This document shows positions 1 to 9,055 of a DNA stretch of 64,000 nt, in pieces. The stretch is taken from the NCBI RefSeq assembly GCF_025144145.1, contig NZ_CP083546.1, positions 2,620,501 to 2,684,500 on the forward strand, in the 5' to 3' direction. The stretch is from Leisingera sp. M658. GTDB lineage: Bacteria; Pseudomonadota; Alphaproteobacteria; Rhodobacterales; Rhodobacteraceae. Position 1 is the first letter of the stretch, and every line of letters starts with the position of its first letter. The notes under the pieces are model-generated. The model was not told the origin of the DNA, ran no database searches, and saw only the letters and a list, made by a program, of their open reading frames with translations. Made by a program: the position numbers and the translations under genes.

Positions 1-782
1 CCCAACCCGGTCAGGCGCTTGTGCACCGCTTCCGTCGCCACGTTGCCCGCAGCCCCCGGTGCGTAAGGACAGCCGCCCAAACCGCCCACGGCAGCATCAA
101 ACACCCGCAGGCCCTGCGTTAGCGAGGCCTCGATATTGTCCAGTGCCCGGCCCGCGGTGTCGTGGTAGTGCCCCGCAAGCCTGGCCGCAGGAACCCGTGC
201 GGTGACGGCGCTCAGCATCGCGGTGATCGCCTCCGGAGTACCCTGCCCGATGGTGTCGCCCAGCGAGATCTCATAGCAACCGAGGGCGTACAACCGTTCG
301 GCCACCTCCGCTACTTTCTCCGGCGCTGTTGCCCCGTCATAAGGACAGTCGGTCACGCAGGACACATAGCCCCGCACCGGCAGCCTGTTCTCCTTGGCAG
401 CCTCCAAGATGGGCAGAAAACGTGTGATGCTCTCCTCGATTGTGGCGTTGATATTGGCCTTGGAGAACCCTTCAGAGGCGGAGGCAAAGACCGCGATTTC
501 ATCCGCCTTGGCAGCTACAGCATCCTCGTAACCGCGCATATTGGGCGTCAGTGCTGCATACCGCACGCCGGGCGCGCGGGTGATGCCCGCCAGCACCTGG
601 GCGCTGCCCGCCATCTGCGGCACCCATTTGGGCGACACAAAGCTCGCCACCTCAATCCGCGTAAATCCGGCGCGGCTCAGGCAGTTTGTCAACGCGACTT
701 TCTCCGCCACGGGGATTTCACGCTTTTCATTCTGCAGCCCGTCGCGCGGACCGACTTCGAAAATTTCGACACGCTCAGCCAT
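1..782 (-). CDS. mvaB: Hydroxymethylglutaryl-CoA lyase (3' end beyond window)
   Basis: Last step of leucine degradation: cleaves HMG-CoA to acetoacetate and acetyl-CoA in the cytoplasm. The N-terminus read on the minus strand begins MAERVEIFEVGPRDGLQNE, the classic HMGL-like TIM-barrel opening in which the DGLQNE segment carries the metal-binding aspartate. Further in are CVTDCPYDG, an ISLGDTIGQG stretch, the GHYHDT metal-ligand motif and AAVGGLGGCPYAPGAAGN, whose Cys is the catalytic loop cysteine. The ATG at 782 is preceded by AGGAGG. It follows mccA after 66 bases on the same strand, so it is probably the distal gene of the liu-type operon. The C-terminal end runs off the window. Confidence 0.93.
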   Translation of the reverse strand, partial: MAERVEIFEVGPRDGLQNEKREIPVAEKVALTNCLSRAGFTRIEVASFVSPKWVPQMAGSAQVLAGITRAPGVRYAALTPNMRGYEDAVAAKADEIAVFASASEGFSKANINATIEESITRFLPILEAAKENRLPVRGYVSCVTDCPYDGATAPEKVAEVAERLYALGCYEISLGDTIGQGTPEAITAMLSAVTARVPAARLAGHYHDTAGRALDNIEASLTQGLRVFDAAVGGLGGCPYAPGAAGNVATEAVHKRLTGL

Positions 783-848
783 CGCCGGGCCTCCTGCTTC
801 TTGCTGGTCTTAAATACCCAATTCCGGACAGCTGCCGCAGGCGCACGG

Positions 849-2786
849 TCAGCCGCCTTCCTCCTCCAGCCGCACCAGCGCCGCGCCAGCCTCGACCTGG
901 TCGCCAGCGGCGGCAAGCACCTCAGCCACCACACCGTCGCGCGCGGCCAGCAGCGAATGCTCCATCTTCATCGCTTCCAGAATAGCCAGCCTGTCGCCCT
1001 CTGCCACCGGCTGGCCGGCTTTGGCAAATACAGCTTTGACCAGCCCCGGCATCGGCGCCTCAACCACATTGCTGTCGCCGCCTGCAGCCGCATCACGATC
1101 CAGCGGATCCACAACGGCAAATTCCAGGCCATAAGCGTCAAACACCGTGATCAGCGGGCCGGCCTGCGAGGTTACAGGCATCCGGCGCCCGTCAATGCGC
1201 CAATGGCCCTGGCTGCGCTCGGCCAGCACGGTTTCACCATTCACCGACCACAGCTGCCGGTCCGGCCCGTCCACCTGCACGTCAGCTGTGAACTCCTCCT
1301 CCAAATGGCTGAGCGTAACAGCGCGGTGCAGCGGCGCCCAAAGCGTGAAACCGGTCTCCGGCGCGGCGTCCACCAGGCCAAGTGCCACCATACCGGCGGC
1401 CGCTTTGTGGCGCAGCTCAGTCTTTGGCGCAGCCACCAATGCCTCCAGATCGCGGGCGATCAGGCCGGTGTCCACGTCGCCCCGCGCAAACCCTTCGTGC
1501 GCTGCCAGCGCGCCGAGGAAAGCAAGGTTGGTGACGGTGCCGCCCACCTGGGTTTCTTCCAGCGCACGGGCCAAACGGGACAGCGCCACCTTACGGGTGG
1601 AGCCATGCACGATCACCTTGGCAATCATCGGGTCATACCAGGGGCTGATGGCGTCGCCTGCCCGCACGCCGCTGTCGGCGCGGCATTCGGCCGGGAAAGA
1701 CAAATGGGTCAGCGTGCCGGTGGCCGGAAGAAAGCCCTTAGGCACGTCTTCCGCATAAAGCCGCGCTTCAAACGCGTGTCCGGTGATCGTCAGATCTTCC
1801 TGCCGGGCAGGCAGGCGCTCACCTGAGGCGACCCGCAACTGCCACTCCACCAGATCGACACCGGTGATCAGTTCGGTCACCGGATGCTCCACCTGCAGGC
1901 GGGTGTTCATTTCCATGAACCAGAAGCCGTCGGTGCGCAGCCCGTCCGAGCCATCGACGATGAATTCGACGGTGCCTGCCCCCCTGTAACCGATCGCCTC
2001 AGCCGCGCGCACGCCGGCCCGCCCCATTGCTTGGCGCATCTCAGCCGTCATGCCCGGTGCGGGGGCCTCCTCGATCACTTTCTGGTGGCGGCGCTGCAGC
2101 GAACAGTCGCGTTCAAACAGGTGCACCGCATGGGTGCCATCGCCAAAGACCTGCACCTCGATATGACGCGGCTGCTGAATGTATTTCTCGATCAGCACAT
2201 CCGGATTTCCGAAGGCCGTGGTGGCCTCACCCTGGGCGCTGTTCAGGGCATCAGCGAACTCCGCCGGCTTCTCGACCAGCCGCATCCCCTTGCCGCCGCC
2301 GCCGGCCACGGCTTTGATCAGCACCGGATACCCGATCTTGCCCGCTTCTTCCTGCAGGAAGCCCGCATCCTGATTGGCACCGTGATAGCCCGGCACCACC
2401 GGCACGCCGGCCTCTTCCATCAGCACCTTGGCGGCGTCTTTGAGGCCCATCTTTCGGATCGCGTCTGCGGACGGGCCGATGAAGGTGAGGCCCGCGGCCT
2501 CCACCGCCTCAACAAAGTCCGGGTTTTCCGACAGGAAGCCATAACCGGGGTGGATCGCCTGGGCGCCGGTCGCCTTGGCCACGCGGATAATTTCCGCACC
2601 GCGCAGATAGCTGTCCGCAGGCGCCGGGCCGCCGATATGCACGGCCTCATCCGCCAGCGACACATGTTTGGCGGCCGCATCGGCGTCTGAATAGACGGCC
2701 ACTGTCCGCACTCCCATGGCGCGGGCACTTTCCATCACGCGGCAGGCAATCTCTCCGCGGTTGGCAATCAAAATCTTGTCAAACAT
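849..2786 (-). CDS. mccA: Methylcrotonyl-CoA carboxylase, biotin-carrying alpha subunit
   Basis: Carboxylates biotin and carries it for conversion of 3-methylcrotonyl-CoA to 3-methylglutaconyl-CoA in leucine degradation. The 645 aa protein has a biotin carboxylase domain over about residues 1-445: MFDKILIANRGEIACRV opening, glycine-rich ATP loop AVAGGGGKGMRLVEK near 160, and MEMNTRLQVEHPVTE near 290. A linker follows, then a C-terminal biotinyl domain with the biotinylated Lys in LAILEAMKMEHS about 35 residues from the end. The length fits MCC/PCC alpha subunits. The neighbouring mccB and mvaB genes make MCC rather than propionyl- or acetyl-CoA carboxylase the best call. It starts 9 bases after mccB ends, so co-translation is likely. 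Confidence 0.95.
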   Translation of the reverse strand: MFDKILIANRGEIACRVMESARAMGVRTVAVYSDADAAAKHVSLADEAVHIGGPAPADSYLRGAEIIRVAKATGAQAIHPGYGFLSENPDFVEAVEAAGLTFIGPSADAIRKMGLKDAAKVLMEEAGVPVVPGYHGANQDAGFLQEEAGKIGYPVLIKAVAGGGGKGMRLVEKPAEFADALNSAQGEATTAFGNPDVLIEKYIQQPRHIEVQVFGDGTHAVHLFERDCSLQRRHQKVIEEAPAPGMTAEMRQAMGRAGVRAAEAIGYRGAGTVEFIVDGSDGLRTDGFWFMEMNTRLQVEHPVTELITGVDLVEWQLRVASGERLPARQEDLTITGHAFEARLYAEDVPKGFLPATGTLTHLSFPAECRADSGVRAGDAISPWYDPMIAKVIVHGSTRKVALSRLARALEETQVGGTVTNLAFLGALAAHEGFARGDVDTGLIARDLEALVAAPKTELRHKAAAGMVALGLVDAAPETGFTLWAPLHRAVTLSHLEEEFTADVQVDGPDRQLWSVNGETVLAERSQGHWRIDGRRMPVTSQAGPLITVFDAYGLEFAVVDPLDRDAAAGGDSNVVEAPMPGLVKAVFAKAGQPVAEGDRLAILEAMKMEHSLLAARDGVVAEVLAAAGDQVEAGAALVRLEEEGG

Positions 2787-2795
2787 GGGAGGTCC

Positions 2796-4400
2796 TCACA
2801 TCCGGAACACGCCGAAGCGTGTGTCTTCAATCGGGGCATTCAGCGCGGCACTGAGCGACAGCGCCAGCACATCGCGGCTTTTGCGCGGGTCGATGATACC
2901 GTCGTCCCAGAGACGTGCAGAGGCATAAAGCGGGTGACTCTGCTCCTCGAACATCTCAATGGTGGGGCGTTTGAAGTCGGCTTCTTCCTCCGTGCTCCAG
3001 CTGCCGCCCTGGCGTTCGATGGCATCGCGCTTGACCGTTGCCAGCACGCCTGCCGCCTGCTCGCCGCCCATCACAGAGATGCGGGAGTTGGGCCAGGACC
3101 ACAGGAACCGCGGCTGGTAAGCCCGGCCCGACATGCCGTAATTGCCCGCTCCAAAGGAGCCGCCGACCAGCATCGTTACCTTCGGCACATTGGTTGTGGC
3201 AACTGCCGTCACCATTTTGGCGCCGTGGCGGGCGATGCCCTCGTTCTCATATTTGCGGCCGACCATGAAACCGGTGATATTCTGCAGGAAAACCAGCGGG
3301 ATCTTGCGCTGGCTGCACAGTTCCACAAAATGCGCGCCCTTCTGGGCGGCTTCCGAGAACAGCACACCGTTGTTGGCGATGATGCCTACAGGGCATCCTT
3401 TGACATGGGCAAAACCAGTGACAAGAGTTTCGCCGAAACGCGGTTTGAATTCGTCAAAGCGGGAACCATCGACCAGCCGCGCAATCACCTCGCGGATGTC
3501 GTAAGGCGTGCGCAGGTCACCTGGCACCACGCCGAGGATTTCCTCGGGGTCATAGGCGGGCTCCTCGGGGCTGGCCCAATTCACCGTCAACGGCTTGGTG
3601 ATGTTCAAGGACTGCACCGCGCGCCGCGCCAGCGCCAGCGCGTGGGCATCGTCTTCGGCCAGGTAATCGGCCACGCCGGACAGGCGGGTGTGCACATCGC
3701 CACCGCCCAGATCTTCGGCGCTTACGACCTCGCCCGTCGCGGCCTTCACCAGCGGCGGGCCTGCGAGGAAAATGGTGCCCTGCTCCTTCACGATGATGGT
3801 GACGTCGGACATGGCCGGAACATAAGCGCCGCCTGCGGTGCAGGAGCCCATGACCACCGCAATCTGCGCAATGCCCTTGGCCGACATCCGTGCCTGATTG
3901 TAGAAGATACGCCCGAAGTGGTCGCGGTCGGGGAAGACCTCATCCTGTTGCGGCAGGTTGGCACCGCCGCTGTCCACCAGATAGATGCAGGGGAGACGGT
4001 TTTCCTCGGCAATCTCCTGCGCCCGCAGGTGTTTCTTCACCGTCATCGGGAAATAGGTGCCGCCCTTCACTGTGGCGTCATTGCAGACCACCATGACCTC
4101 TTGCCCGTGAACGCGGCCGATACCCGCCACAACCCCAGCACCGGGGGCGGCCCCGTCATACATGGCATGGGCCGCAGTGGCGCCGATCTCCAGAAACGGA
4201 GAGCCGGGGTCGAGCAGATTCGCCACGCGGCGGCGCGGCAGCATCTTGCCGCGGCCTTCGTGGCGGGCACGGGATTTCTCGCCGCCACCCATGCGCGCGG
4301 CCTCTGCCGCCTCGCTGATCTGCCCGAGCGCGTCCAGATGCGCCTCGCGGTTCTGTTTGAAGCCGTCCGAGGAGGGCATCGCCTTGGATGTGAGTTTCAT
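2796..4400 (-). CDS. mccB: Methylcrotonyl-CoA carboxylase, carboxyltransferase beta subunit
   Basis: Transfers the carboxyl group from biotin to 3-methylcrotonyl-CoA; partner of the downstream alpha subunit. The 534 aa protein is the expected length and has the crotonase-fold carboxyltransferase signatures: [42 protein letters not shown], a second half with [15 protein letters not shown] and the glycine-rich [16 protein letters not shown]. The ATG at 4400 overlaps the stop of the preceding small gene as ATGA, and a GGAGG lies inside that gene's 3' end, so translational coupling is likely. PCC beta subunits share the fold. The MCC call rests on context with mvaB and ivd. Confidence 0.95.
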   Translation of the reverse strand: MKLTSKAMPSSDGFKQNREAHLDALGQISEAAEAARMGGGEKSRARHEGRGKMLPRRRVANLLDPGSPFLEIGATAAHAMYDGAAPGAGVVAGIGRVHGQEVMVVCNDATVKGGTYFPMTVKKHLRAQEIAEENRLPCIYLVDSGGANLPQQDEVFPDRDHFGRIFYNQARMSAKGIAQIAVVMGSCTAGGAYVPAMSDVTIIVKEQGTIFLAGPPLVKAATGEVVSAEDLGGGDVHTRLSGVADYLAEDDAHALALARRAVQSLNITKPLTVNWASPEEPAYDPEEILGVVPGDLRTPYDIREVIARLVDGSRFDEFKPRFGETLVTGFAHVKGCPVGIIANNGVLFSEAAQKGAHFVELCSQRKIPLVFLQNITGFMVGRKYENEGIARHGAKMVTAVATTNVPKVTMLVGGSFGAGNYGMSGRAYQPRFLWSWPNSRISVMGGEQAAGVLATVKRDAIERQGGSWSTEEEADFKRPTIEMFEEQSHPLYASARLWDDGIIDPRKSRDVLALSLSAALNAPIEDTRFGVFRM

Positions 4401-4897
4401 TGCTCGTTGTCCTCCGGTTTAAGGGGATCAGCCCACCGGGCTAACCTGCGAGCCTCGACCCATCGAAGCCCCGCCTCTTTCACATGGCATCTGGTGAAGT
4501 TGCCGTCATACTCTTCCCGCGGCTTACAATCGCTTGTACCTGTAAGCTCACGAAGTCTGGATAACCTGTTTTGGTAGTTTGAGACTTCTAAGTCACTCTC
4601 GGTAGTTATCACATTCGGTAGCTCTGCAAGTAATTCGCCTACCCTCATGTTCAGGTGCCCAACAAAATCATTCCTGCAAGAAAGCCGCGTCTTAAAGGAG
4701 GGCGGATAGTAGCAGTGCTTAACTCCCCACTCAAAGCACTTGGTATCCATGTGCATTTGAGTGATTATGTGCCCTTTCGACAAAGCAGCACATCCGTCAA
4801 GCCAGGCAAGCGCATCAATGTAATGGGGGGGCACGCTCTGCGCACCCGCTGTTGATGCAAAGCACAATGTGGCCGTAATTACGCTGACTATCTTCAC
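4397..4897 (-). CDS. Exported cysteine-rich protein of unknown function, coupled within the leucine operon
   Basis: I do not recognise a family. The 166 aa product starts with a GTG codon ([21 protein letters not shown]), a short signal peptide with an AGA-type cleavage site, so the mature protein should be periplasmic. The mature part has six cysteines (near residues 36, 54, 62, 74, 124 and 136), an even number compatible with three disulfides, and a hydrophilic helical centre. The gene is visibly richer in A and T than its neighbours. Yet its GTG start overlaps the ligase stop by 4 bases (GTGA) and its stop overlaps the mccB start by 4 bases (ATGA). This looks like a later insertion adapted to the operon. 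I cannot assign a role, and a link to leucine metabolism is not shown. Confidence 0.75.
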   Translation of the reverse strand: MKIVSVITATLCFASTAGAQSVPPHYIDALAWLDGCAALSKGHIITQMHMDTKCFEWGVKHCYYPPSFKTRLSCRNDFVGHLNMRVGELLAELPNVITTESDLEVSNYQNRLSRLRELTGTSDCKPREEYDGNFTRCHVKEAGLRWVEARRLARWADPLKPEDNEQ

Positions 4898-6459
4898 TCA
4901 GTTACCTCGCCCGCAGCCCGCGCCTTCAATTCCTTGCGGATCACCTTACCGGTCACCGTCATCGGCAGCTCCTGTAAAAATTCGACTTCGCGCGGATAGG
5001 AGTACTGCGCGAGTCGGCCCTTTACGTAATCCTGCAGTTCCTGCGCCGAAGCTTCCGCCCCCGGCTTCAGCACCACATAGGCTTTGACGATCTCAGTGCG
5101 CAGGCTGTCGGGCTTGCCGACCACGCCAACCGTCGCCACTGCCGGGTGGGTCATCAAGCAATCCTCGATCTCTGCCGGACCGATGCGGTAGCCGCCGGAG
5201 GTAATCACGTCATCCTCGCGGCCTACAAAGCGAAGATAATCCCTTTCCCAGATGCCTCGGTCGCCAGTCACCAGCCAGTCGCCGCGGAACTTGGCCGCGG
5301 TCTCCTCAGGCCGGTTCCAATATTCCAGCAGCATCGAGGCCGAGCCGCGGCGGATGGCGACGTCGCCCTCATCTTGCGTGGGATTGCCCGCCTCGTCGAT
5401 CACCGTCAGCTCATGCCCCGGCACCGGTTTGCCAATGCAGCCCGGACGCGGGTCAAAATCCGCTGCGCAGGAGGAGGCAACCATGTTGCACTCGGTCTGG
5501 CCATAGAATTCATTAATCGTTATGCTCAGGTCCCGCCGGCCCCAGGCGAGCATCTCGGCGCCCAGGGGCTCTCCGCCGCTGGCAACCGAGCGCAAGGCCC
5601 GAAGCCCCTGCCCGGCTGCCTTGAGCATCCTGAGCGCGGTTGGAGGGAAGAAAATGTTGCGGACACCGGCCTGTTCGATCAGCGCTGCGCAGGCCTCGGG
5701 GGTGAACTTGTCCAGCCGTGCTGCCACCACCGGCACGCCCAGCGCCAAGCCCGGCATCAGAACGTCGAACAATCCGCCAATCCAGGCCCAGTCGGCAGGC
5801 GTCCACAGGCAGTCGCCCGGCTGGCCCAAGTGGTCATGGCTGATCGAAACGCCCGGCAGATGGCCGGTCAGCACCCGGTGGCCGTGCAGCGCGCCCTTGG
5901 GGCTGCCGGTGGTGCCGGAGGTGTATATCAGCACCGCGGGGGTTTCAGGTGCGGTATCGGCAAAAGCTACCGGCGGGCCGTCTATTCCGGCGGTGTCTGC
6001 CATCACCGCTTCGGCCAGATCGCCGAGCAGATCCGCGCCTTCCTGGTCTGTAAAGACAAAGCGCACACCAGCATCGCCAGCGCGGGAGGCCAGCGCGTTG
6101 CGTTTGAACAGCTTGAACAGCGGCACCGAGATGCCGCCCGCCTTCCAGATGGCCAGATGCGCTGCAGCACACCATGGCGACTGGCTCAGCAGCACGCCGA
6201 CGCGGTCGCCCGGCTGGATGCGGGTCAGCAGGTAGCGAGCCAGGCCATCCACCATCCCTGACAGCGCGCCATAAGAAAAGCTGCGGCGCGCAGGGCCGGT
6301 CATATCGATCAGCGCCACAGCCTCAGCAGGATGCGACAGGCATTGGGCGGCCATGTTCAGCCGCTCCGGCAGGTTCCAGCTGCCATCGGCGCGCAGGCCA
6401 GGAATGTTACAAAAATCATGCATATTTAGACATTCCAGAAACGCATAGCTGATATGCAT
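4894..6459 (-). CDS. AMP-forming acyl-CoA synthetase (short/branched-chain type)
   Basis: Activates a carboxylic acid to its CoA thioester with ATP through an acyl-adenylate. The 521 aa product belongs to the ANL superfamily: P-loop-like LIYTSGTTGSPKGALHGH near residue 185, NEFYGQTEC near 330, TGDRGIWERD and VGREDDVITSGGYRIGPAEIE at the hinge, and the adenylation Lys in MTVTGKVIRKE near the C-terminus. It resembles medium-chain/acetyl-CoA synthetase-like ligases that travel with liu genes, so isovalerate or acetoacetate are possible substrates; this is inference. I keep the ATG at 6459 because AGGGA lies about 5 bases upstream, but the ATG at 6423 (MHDFCNIPGL) is an equally plausible start. 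Divergent from ompW. Confidence 0.88.
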   Translation of the reverse strand: MHISYAFLECLNMHDFCNIPGLRADGSWNLPERLNMAAQCLSHPAEAVALIDMTGPARRSFSYGALSGMVDGLARYLLTRIQPGDRVGVLLSQSPWCAAAHLAIWKAGGISVPLFKLFKRNALASRAGDAGVRFVFTDQEGADLLGDLAEAVMADTAGIDGPPVAFADTAPETPAVLIYTSGTTGSPKGALHGHRVLTGHLPGVSISHDHLGQPGDCLWTPADWAWIGGLFDVLMPGLALGVPVVAARLDKFTPEACAALIEQAGVRNIFFPPTALRMLKAAGQGLRALRSVASGGEPLGAEMLAWGRRDLSITINEFYGQTECNMVASSCAADFDPRPGCIGKPVPGHELTVIDEAGNPTQDEGDVAIRRGSASMLLEYWNRPEETAAKFRGDWLVTGDRGIWERDYLRFVGREDDVITSGGYRIGPAEIEDCLMTHPAVATVGVVGKPDSLRTEIVKAYVVLKPGAEASAQELQDYVKGRLAQYSYPREVEFLQELPMTVTGKVIRKELKARAAGEVTE

Positions 6460-6497
6460 TTTTTCCCTGCGTTTTCAAAGGCAAAGAAAGTGTCTCT

Positions 6498-6511
6498 TTG
6501 ATTCAGATCAG
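6498..6511. promoter_or_regulatory. FNR/FnrL-type box between the ligase gene and ompW
   Basis: TTGATTCAGATCAG matches the FNR-family consensus TTGAT-N4-ATCAA at 9 of 10 defined bases. Its centre is about 68 bases before the ompW ATG, where a -41.5 class II site would place transcription start near 6546, and about 45 bases before the divergent ligase ATG. OmpW is an oxygen/FNR-responsive outer membrane protein in enterobacteria, which fits. The match is seen directly; regulation is inferred. Confidence 0.7.
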
Positions 6512-6572
6512 GGTTTTCACCCGCTTCCGGGTGCACCACGGCGGAGTAATCACAAGAAAAGGGACGCACCCC

Positions 6573-7178
6573 ATGAAACGCATGGTTTCCGCTTTGGCAT
6601 TGACCTCTGCCCTGGCCGCACTGGCCGACCCCGCGCTGGCCCAACAGCATGGCGACTGGACCGTTGGCGTCGGCATCGCCAACGTGAACCCGAAATCCGG
6701 CAACGGCACCCTTGCCGGTATGGCCGCTGATATCGACGACGGCACCGCGCTGTCGCTGACGGTTGAATACTTCTTCCGTGACAACTGGGGTGTCGAACTG
6801 CTGGCCGCTTCGCCGTTCGAGCATGATGTCACTTTGGCCGGCGCCGGCTATGCCGCCTCTGCCAAGCAGCTGCCGCCGACCATCTCGGTCAACTACCATT
6901 TCCCGACCCAGGGCAAGATCAAGCCGTTTGTCGGCCTGGGCCTGAACTACACCACTTTCTTTGAAGAAAGCTCGCCGCTTGGTGTGATCGAAATGGACGA
7001 TAGTTTCGGCGTGGCGCTCAATGCCGGCGCGGACTGGCAGATCTCCGACCGCGGTGCGGTACGTTTCAATGTCCGCTACATCGACATCGAAAGCGACGTT
7101 ACCCTGAACGGGGCCGCGATCGGCACCGCCGAGATCGACCCGGTTGTCCTGAACATTGCTTACGTGCACCGCTTCTGA
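6573..7178 (+). CDS. ompW: OmpW-family outer membrane beta-barrel protein
   Basis: Small eight-stranded outer membrane barrel for diffusion of hydrophobic molecules. The 201 aa product has a signal peptide (MKRMVSALALTSALAALADPALAQ) and an OmpW start of the mature region (GDWTVGVGIANVNPKSG). It also shows alternating beta-strand patterning, FFRDNWGVELLAASPFEHDV, the PPTISVNYHF segment and KPFVGLGLNYT. It ends in a C-terminal aromatic residue (IAYVHRF), the usual signature for outer membrane insertion. The start chosen is the ATG at 6573 because upstream in-frame codons precede the signal peptide. The gene lies alone on the plus strand inside a minus-strand leucine cluster, with an FNR-type box upstream. 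Confidence 0.9.
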   Translation: MKRMVSALALTSALAALADPALAQQHGDWTVGVGIANVNPKSGNGTLAGMAADIDDGTALSLTVEYFFRDNWGVELLAASPFEHDVTLAGAGYAASAKQLPPTISVNYHFPTQGKIKPFVGLGLNYTTFFEESSPLGVIEMDDSFGVALNAGADWQISDRGAVRFNVRYIDIESDVTLNGAAIGTAEIDPVVLNIAYVHRF

Positions 7179-7194
7179 TCCTTTGCATCCCTAT

Positions 7195-7230
7195 GCTGGC
7201 GGGCCAATGCGCGTCCGCCAGCGTCTGTTT
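7195..7230 (+). terminator. Possible terminator after ompW
   Basis: Inverted repeat GCTGGCGG (7195-7202) and CCGCCAGC (7215-7222) with a 12-base loop, followed by GTCTGTTT. It sits between the convergent ends of ompW and the LprI-like gene. The T-run is short, so this is a modest call. Confidence 0.4.
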
Positions 7231-7238
7231 CCGGCTTG

Positions 7239-7739
7239 CTATTCGCCGAGCCAGGCATCTTCCAGATAGAGCGCCTGCTCTCCGGTCAGCCGCATCAGGC
7301 AGCTGAGCGAGGCCGGGCCGCCGCCAGTGCCGCCGCCCCATTGCGACCTTTCGAATTCACAGGTGGCGTCGCGATAGCTGATCCAGGCCCGCTGCATGCT
7401 GCGGAGCGGTGGCGCTGTCTTTGGTGCGGCAGAACCAAGCTCCTCCATTTCGGCATCCAATTCTACCGCCTTGGCCCGCAAAGACTTGTAGGCGCGGTTC
7501 AGCCGCTGATCCCAGTAGCTTCGCTCGCCATCCAGGCATCCCATCATACCAACGGTGGTAGAGCCATCCGGCGCCGCCCCCATGCAGTGCTGTGCCGAGG
7601 TGCCCACGCAGCTGCGCTTTGTGTCCTGATTGACCGCTCCCGCGACGCAAGCATCCGTCGCACCAGAGGAGAATTGAACCTCCTGTGCCATGACGGACGT
7701 GCCTGCCATCAGCAGAGCAAACGGCAGAGCCGTTTTCAT
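7239..7739 (-). CDS. LprI/DUF1311-like exported protein
   Basis: The 166 aa product has a signal peptide ([19 protein letters not shown]) and the Cys-rich alpha-helical pattern of the lysozyme-inhibitor LprI N-terminal domain (DUF1311). A YWDQRLNRAYKSLRA segment (helix with conserved Leu-Asn-x-x-Tyr) is followed by LRSMQRAWISYRDATCEFE (the W-x-x-[YF]-R-[DE]-x-x-C motif), with paired cysteines elsewhere. The family includes periplasmic lysozyme inhibitors, but many members have no tested role. Its ATG at 7739 shares a base with the stop codon of ivd (TGATG), so it is probably translated from the ivd transcript. A GTG one codon upstream is possible but less likely. Confidence 0.75.
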   Translation of the reverse strand: MKTALPFALLMAGTSVMAQEVQFSSGATDACVAGAVNQDTKRSCVGTSAQHCMGAAPDGSTTVGMMGCLDGERSYWDQRLNRAYKSLRAKAVELDAEMEELGSAAPKTAPPLRSMQRAWISYRDATCEFERSQWGGGTGGGPASLSCLMRLTGEQALYLEDAWLGE

Positions 7740-8899
7740 CACATGGTTCCCATCAGCTCGCGGCCGATCAGCATCCGGCGGATCTCAGAGGTGCCGGCAC
7801 CGATCTCCATCAGCTTGGCATCGCGGAAAATACGGCCAACCGGGTTGTCGGACAGGTAACCGGCACCGCCAAAGGCCTGCACCGCCTGATGCGCCTGGGT
7901 CATCGCCACTTCGGACGCGTAAAGGCAGCAGGCCGCGGCGTCCTGACGTGTCACCGTGCCCTTGTCGCAGGACTTGGCCACCTCATAAACATAAGCCCGC
8001 GCCGAGTTCATCGCGGTGTACATATCGGCGATCTTGGCCTGCATCAGCTGGAAGTTCCCGATTGGCTGGCCGAACTGCTTGCGCTCGGCCATATAGGGCA
8101 TCATTTCATCCATGCAGGAGGCCATGATACCGGTGCCGATACCGGCCAGCACCACACGCTCGTAGTCGAGGCCGGACATCAGCACACGCACGCCCTTACC
8201 CTCGTCGCCCAGGATGTTTTCAAACGGGACTTCGACGTCCTCGAACACCAGTTCCGCCGTGTTGGAGCCGCGCATGCCCAGTTTGTCGAAATGCTTGGAG
8301 GTGGAAAAGCCCTTCATCTCTTTTTCGATCAGGAAGGCCGTCATGCCTTTGGAACCGGCGTCAGGATCGGTTTTGGCATAGACCACCAGGGTGTCGGCAT
8401 CCGGACCGTTGGTGATCCAGTATTTGTTGCCGTTCAGGCGGAAGTGATCGTTGCGCTTTTCCGCCCGCAGCGACATTGAAACGACGTCGGATCCCGCACC
8501 TGCTTCGGACATCGCCAGCGCGCCGACATGCTCACCCGAGATCAGCCGCGGCAGATACTTGGCCTTTTGCTCGGCGTTGCCGTTCAGCTTGATCTGATTG
8601 ACGCAGAGATTGGAATGCGCGCCATAAGACAGCGAGACAGAGGCGCTGGCGCGGGCGATTTCCTCGACTGCAACGGTATGGGCCAGATAAGACATGCCGG
8701 CACCGCCGAACTCCTCCGGCACGGTGATCCCCAAAAGGCCAAGCTCGCCCATCTCTTTCCACAGCTCCGCAGGAAACGCGTTACTCTGGTCGATCTCCTG
8801 CGCCATCGGCCTGACACGGTCCTGCGCCCAGCGGTGAATTACGTCGCGCAGGGCATTCACGTCATCGCCAAGATCAAAAGTCATGCTTGCATTGAACAT
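7739..8899 (-). CDS. ivd: Isovaleryl-CoA dehydrogenase
   Basis: FAD enzyme that oxidises isovaleryl-CoA to 3-methylcrotonyl-CoA, the first committed liu step, passing electrons to ETF. The 386 aa protein is the standard acyl-CoA dehydrogenase length: N-terminal helical domain with [39 protein letters not shown] and [19 protein letters not shown] in the middle beta domain, and the C-terminal [33 protein letters not shown] helices (quoted here only as landmarks). [14 protein letters not shown] matches the IVD-type region that contributes the catalytic Glu in this subfamily. The start at 8899 has a strong GGGAGGT. It is promoter-proximal in its operon, with a palindrome in its core promoter. The IVD call also rests on mccAB/mvaB nearby. 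Confidence 0.92.
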   Translation of the reverse strand: MFNASMTFDLGDDVNALRDVIHRWAQDRVRPMAQEIDQSNAFPAELWKEMGELGLLGITVPEEFGGAGMSYLAHTVAVEEIARASASVSLSYGAHSNLCVNQIKLNGNAEQKAKYLPRLISGEHVGALAMSEAGAGSDVVSMSLRAEKRNDHFRLNGNKYWITNGPDADTLVVYAKTDPDAGSKGMTAFLIEKEMKGFSTSKHFDKLGMRGSNTAELVFEDVEVPFENILGDEGKGVRVLMSGLDYERVVLAGIGTGIMASCMDEMMPYMAERKQFGQPIGNFQLMQAKIADMYTAMNSARAYVYEVAKSCDKGTVTRQDAAACCLYASEVAMTQAHQAVQAFGGAGYLSDNPVGRIFRDAKLMEIGAGTSEIRRMLIGRELMGTM

Positions 8900-8925
8900 C
8901 CCGCGGGACCTCCCGGTTAGAGCCG

Positions 8926-8945
8926 ATTATATGAACAGTTGTTCA
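8926..8945 (-). promoter_or_regulatory. ivd -10 element and palindromic operator
   Basis: On the minus strand a perfect TATAAT lies at 8931-8926, immediately preceded by the inverted repeat TGAACA-AC-TGTTCA (8932-8945). The palindrome therefore fills the spacer just upstream of the -10, the usual position for a repressor. It is 33-46 bases from the ivd ATG. The regulator is not encoded in the window. Confidence 0.55.
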
Positions 8946-9008
8946 ATTCAATAGACGAGGCCTCGATTCGGGTCAATCATGTTCCGTGCCGGCGCCGCAA
9001 ACAGCACC

Positions 9009-9032
9009 GGGCGGCCCCGCCAGGGACCGCCC
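9009..9032 (-). terminator. Possible hairpin terminator after the SH3/DUF1236 gene
   Basis: Arms GGGCGG-c-CCC and GGG-a-CCGCCC (9009-9032) form a GC-rich stem with a 4-base loop, 24 bases beyond the stop of the minus-strand gene at 9056. No clear T-run follows. The rest of the 8946-9055 gap shows nothing else I can name. Confidence 0.35.
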
Positions 9033-9055
9033 GCAAATAGCCGCTTTGGATTGGA

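Noticed and set aside
162-1826. Long plus-strand open frame antisense to mvaB and mccA
   Set aside because: It lies opposite clearly conserved genes, has His/Arg/Gln-rich composition typical of antisense frames in GC-rich DNA, and shows no domain.
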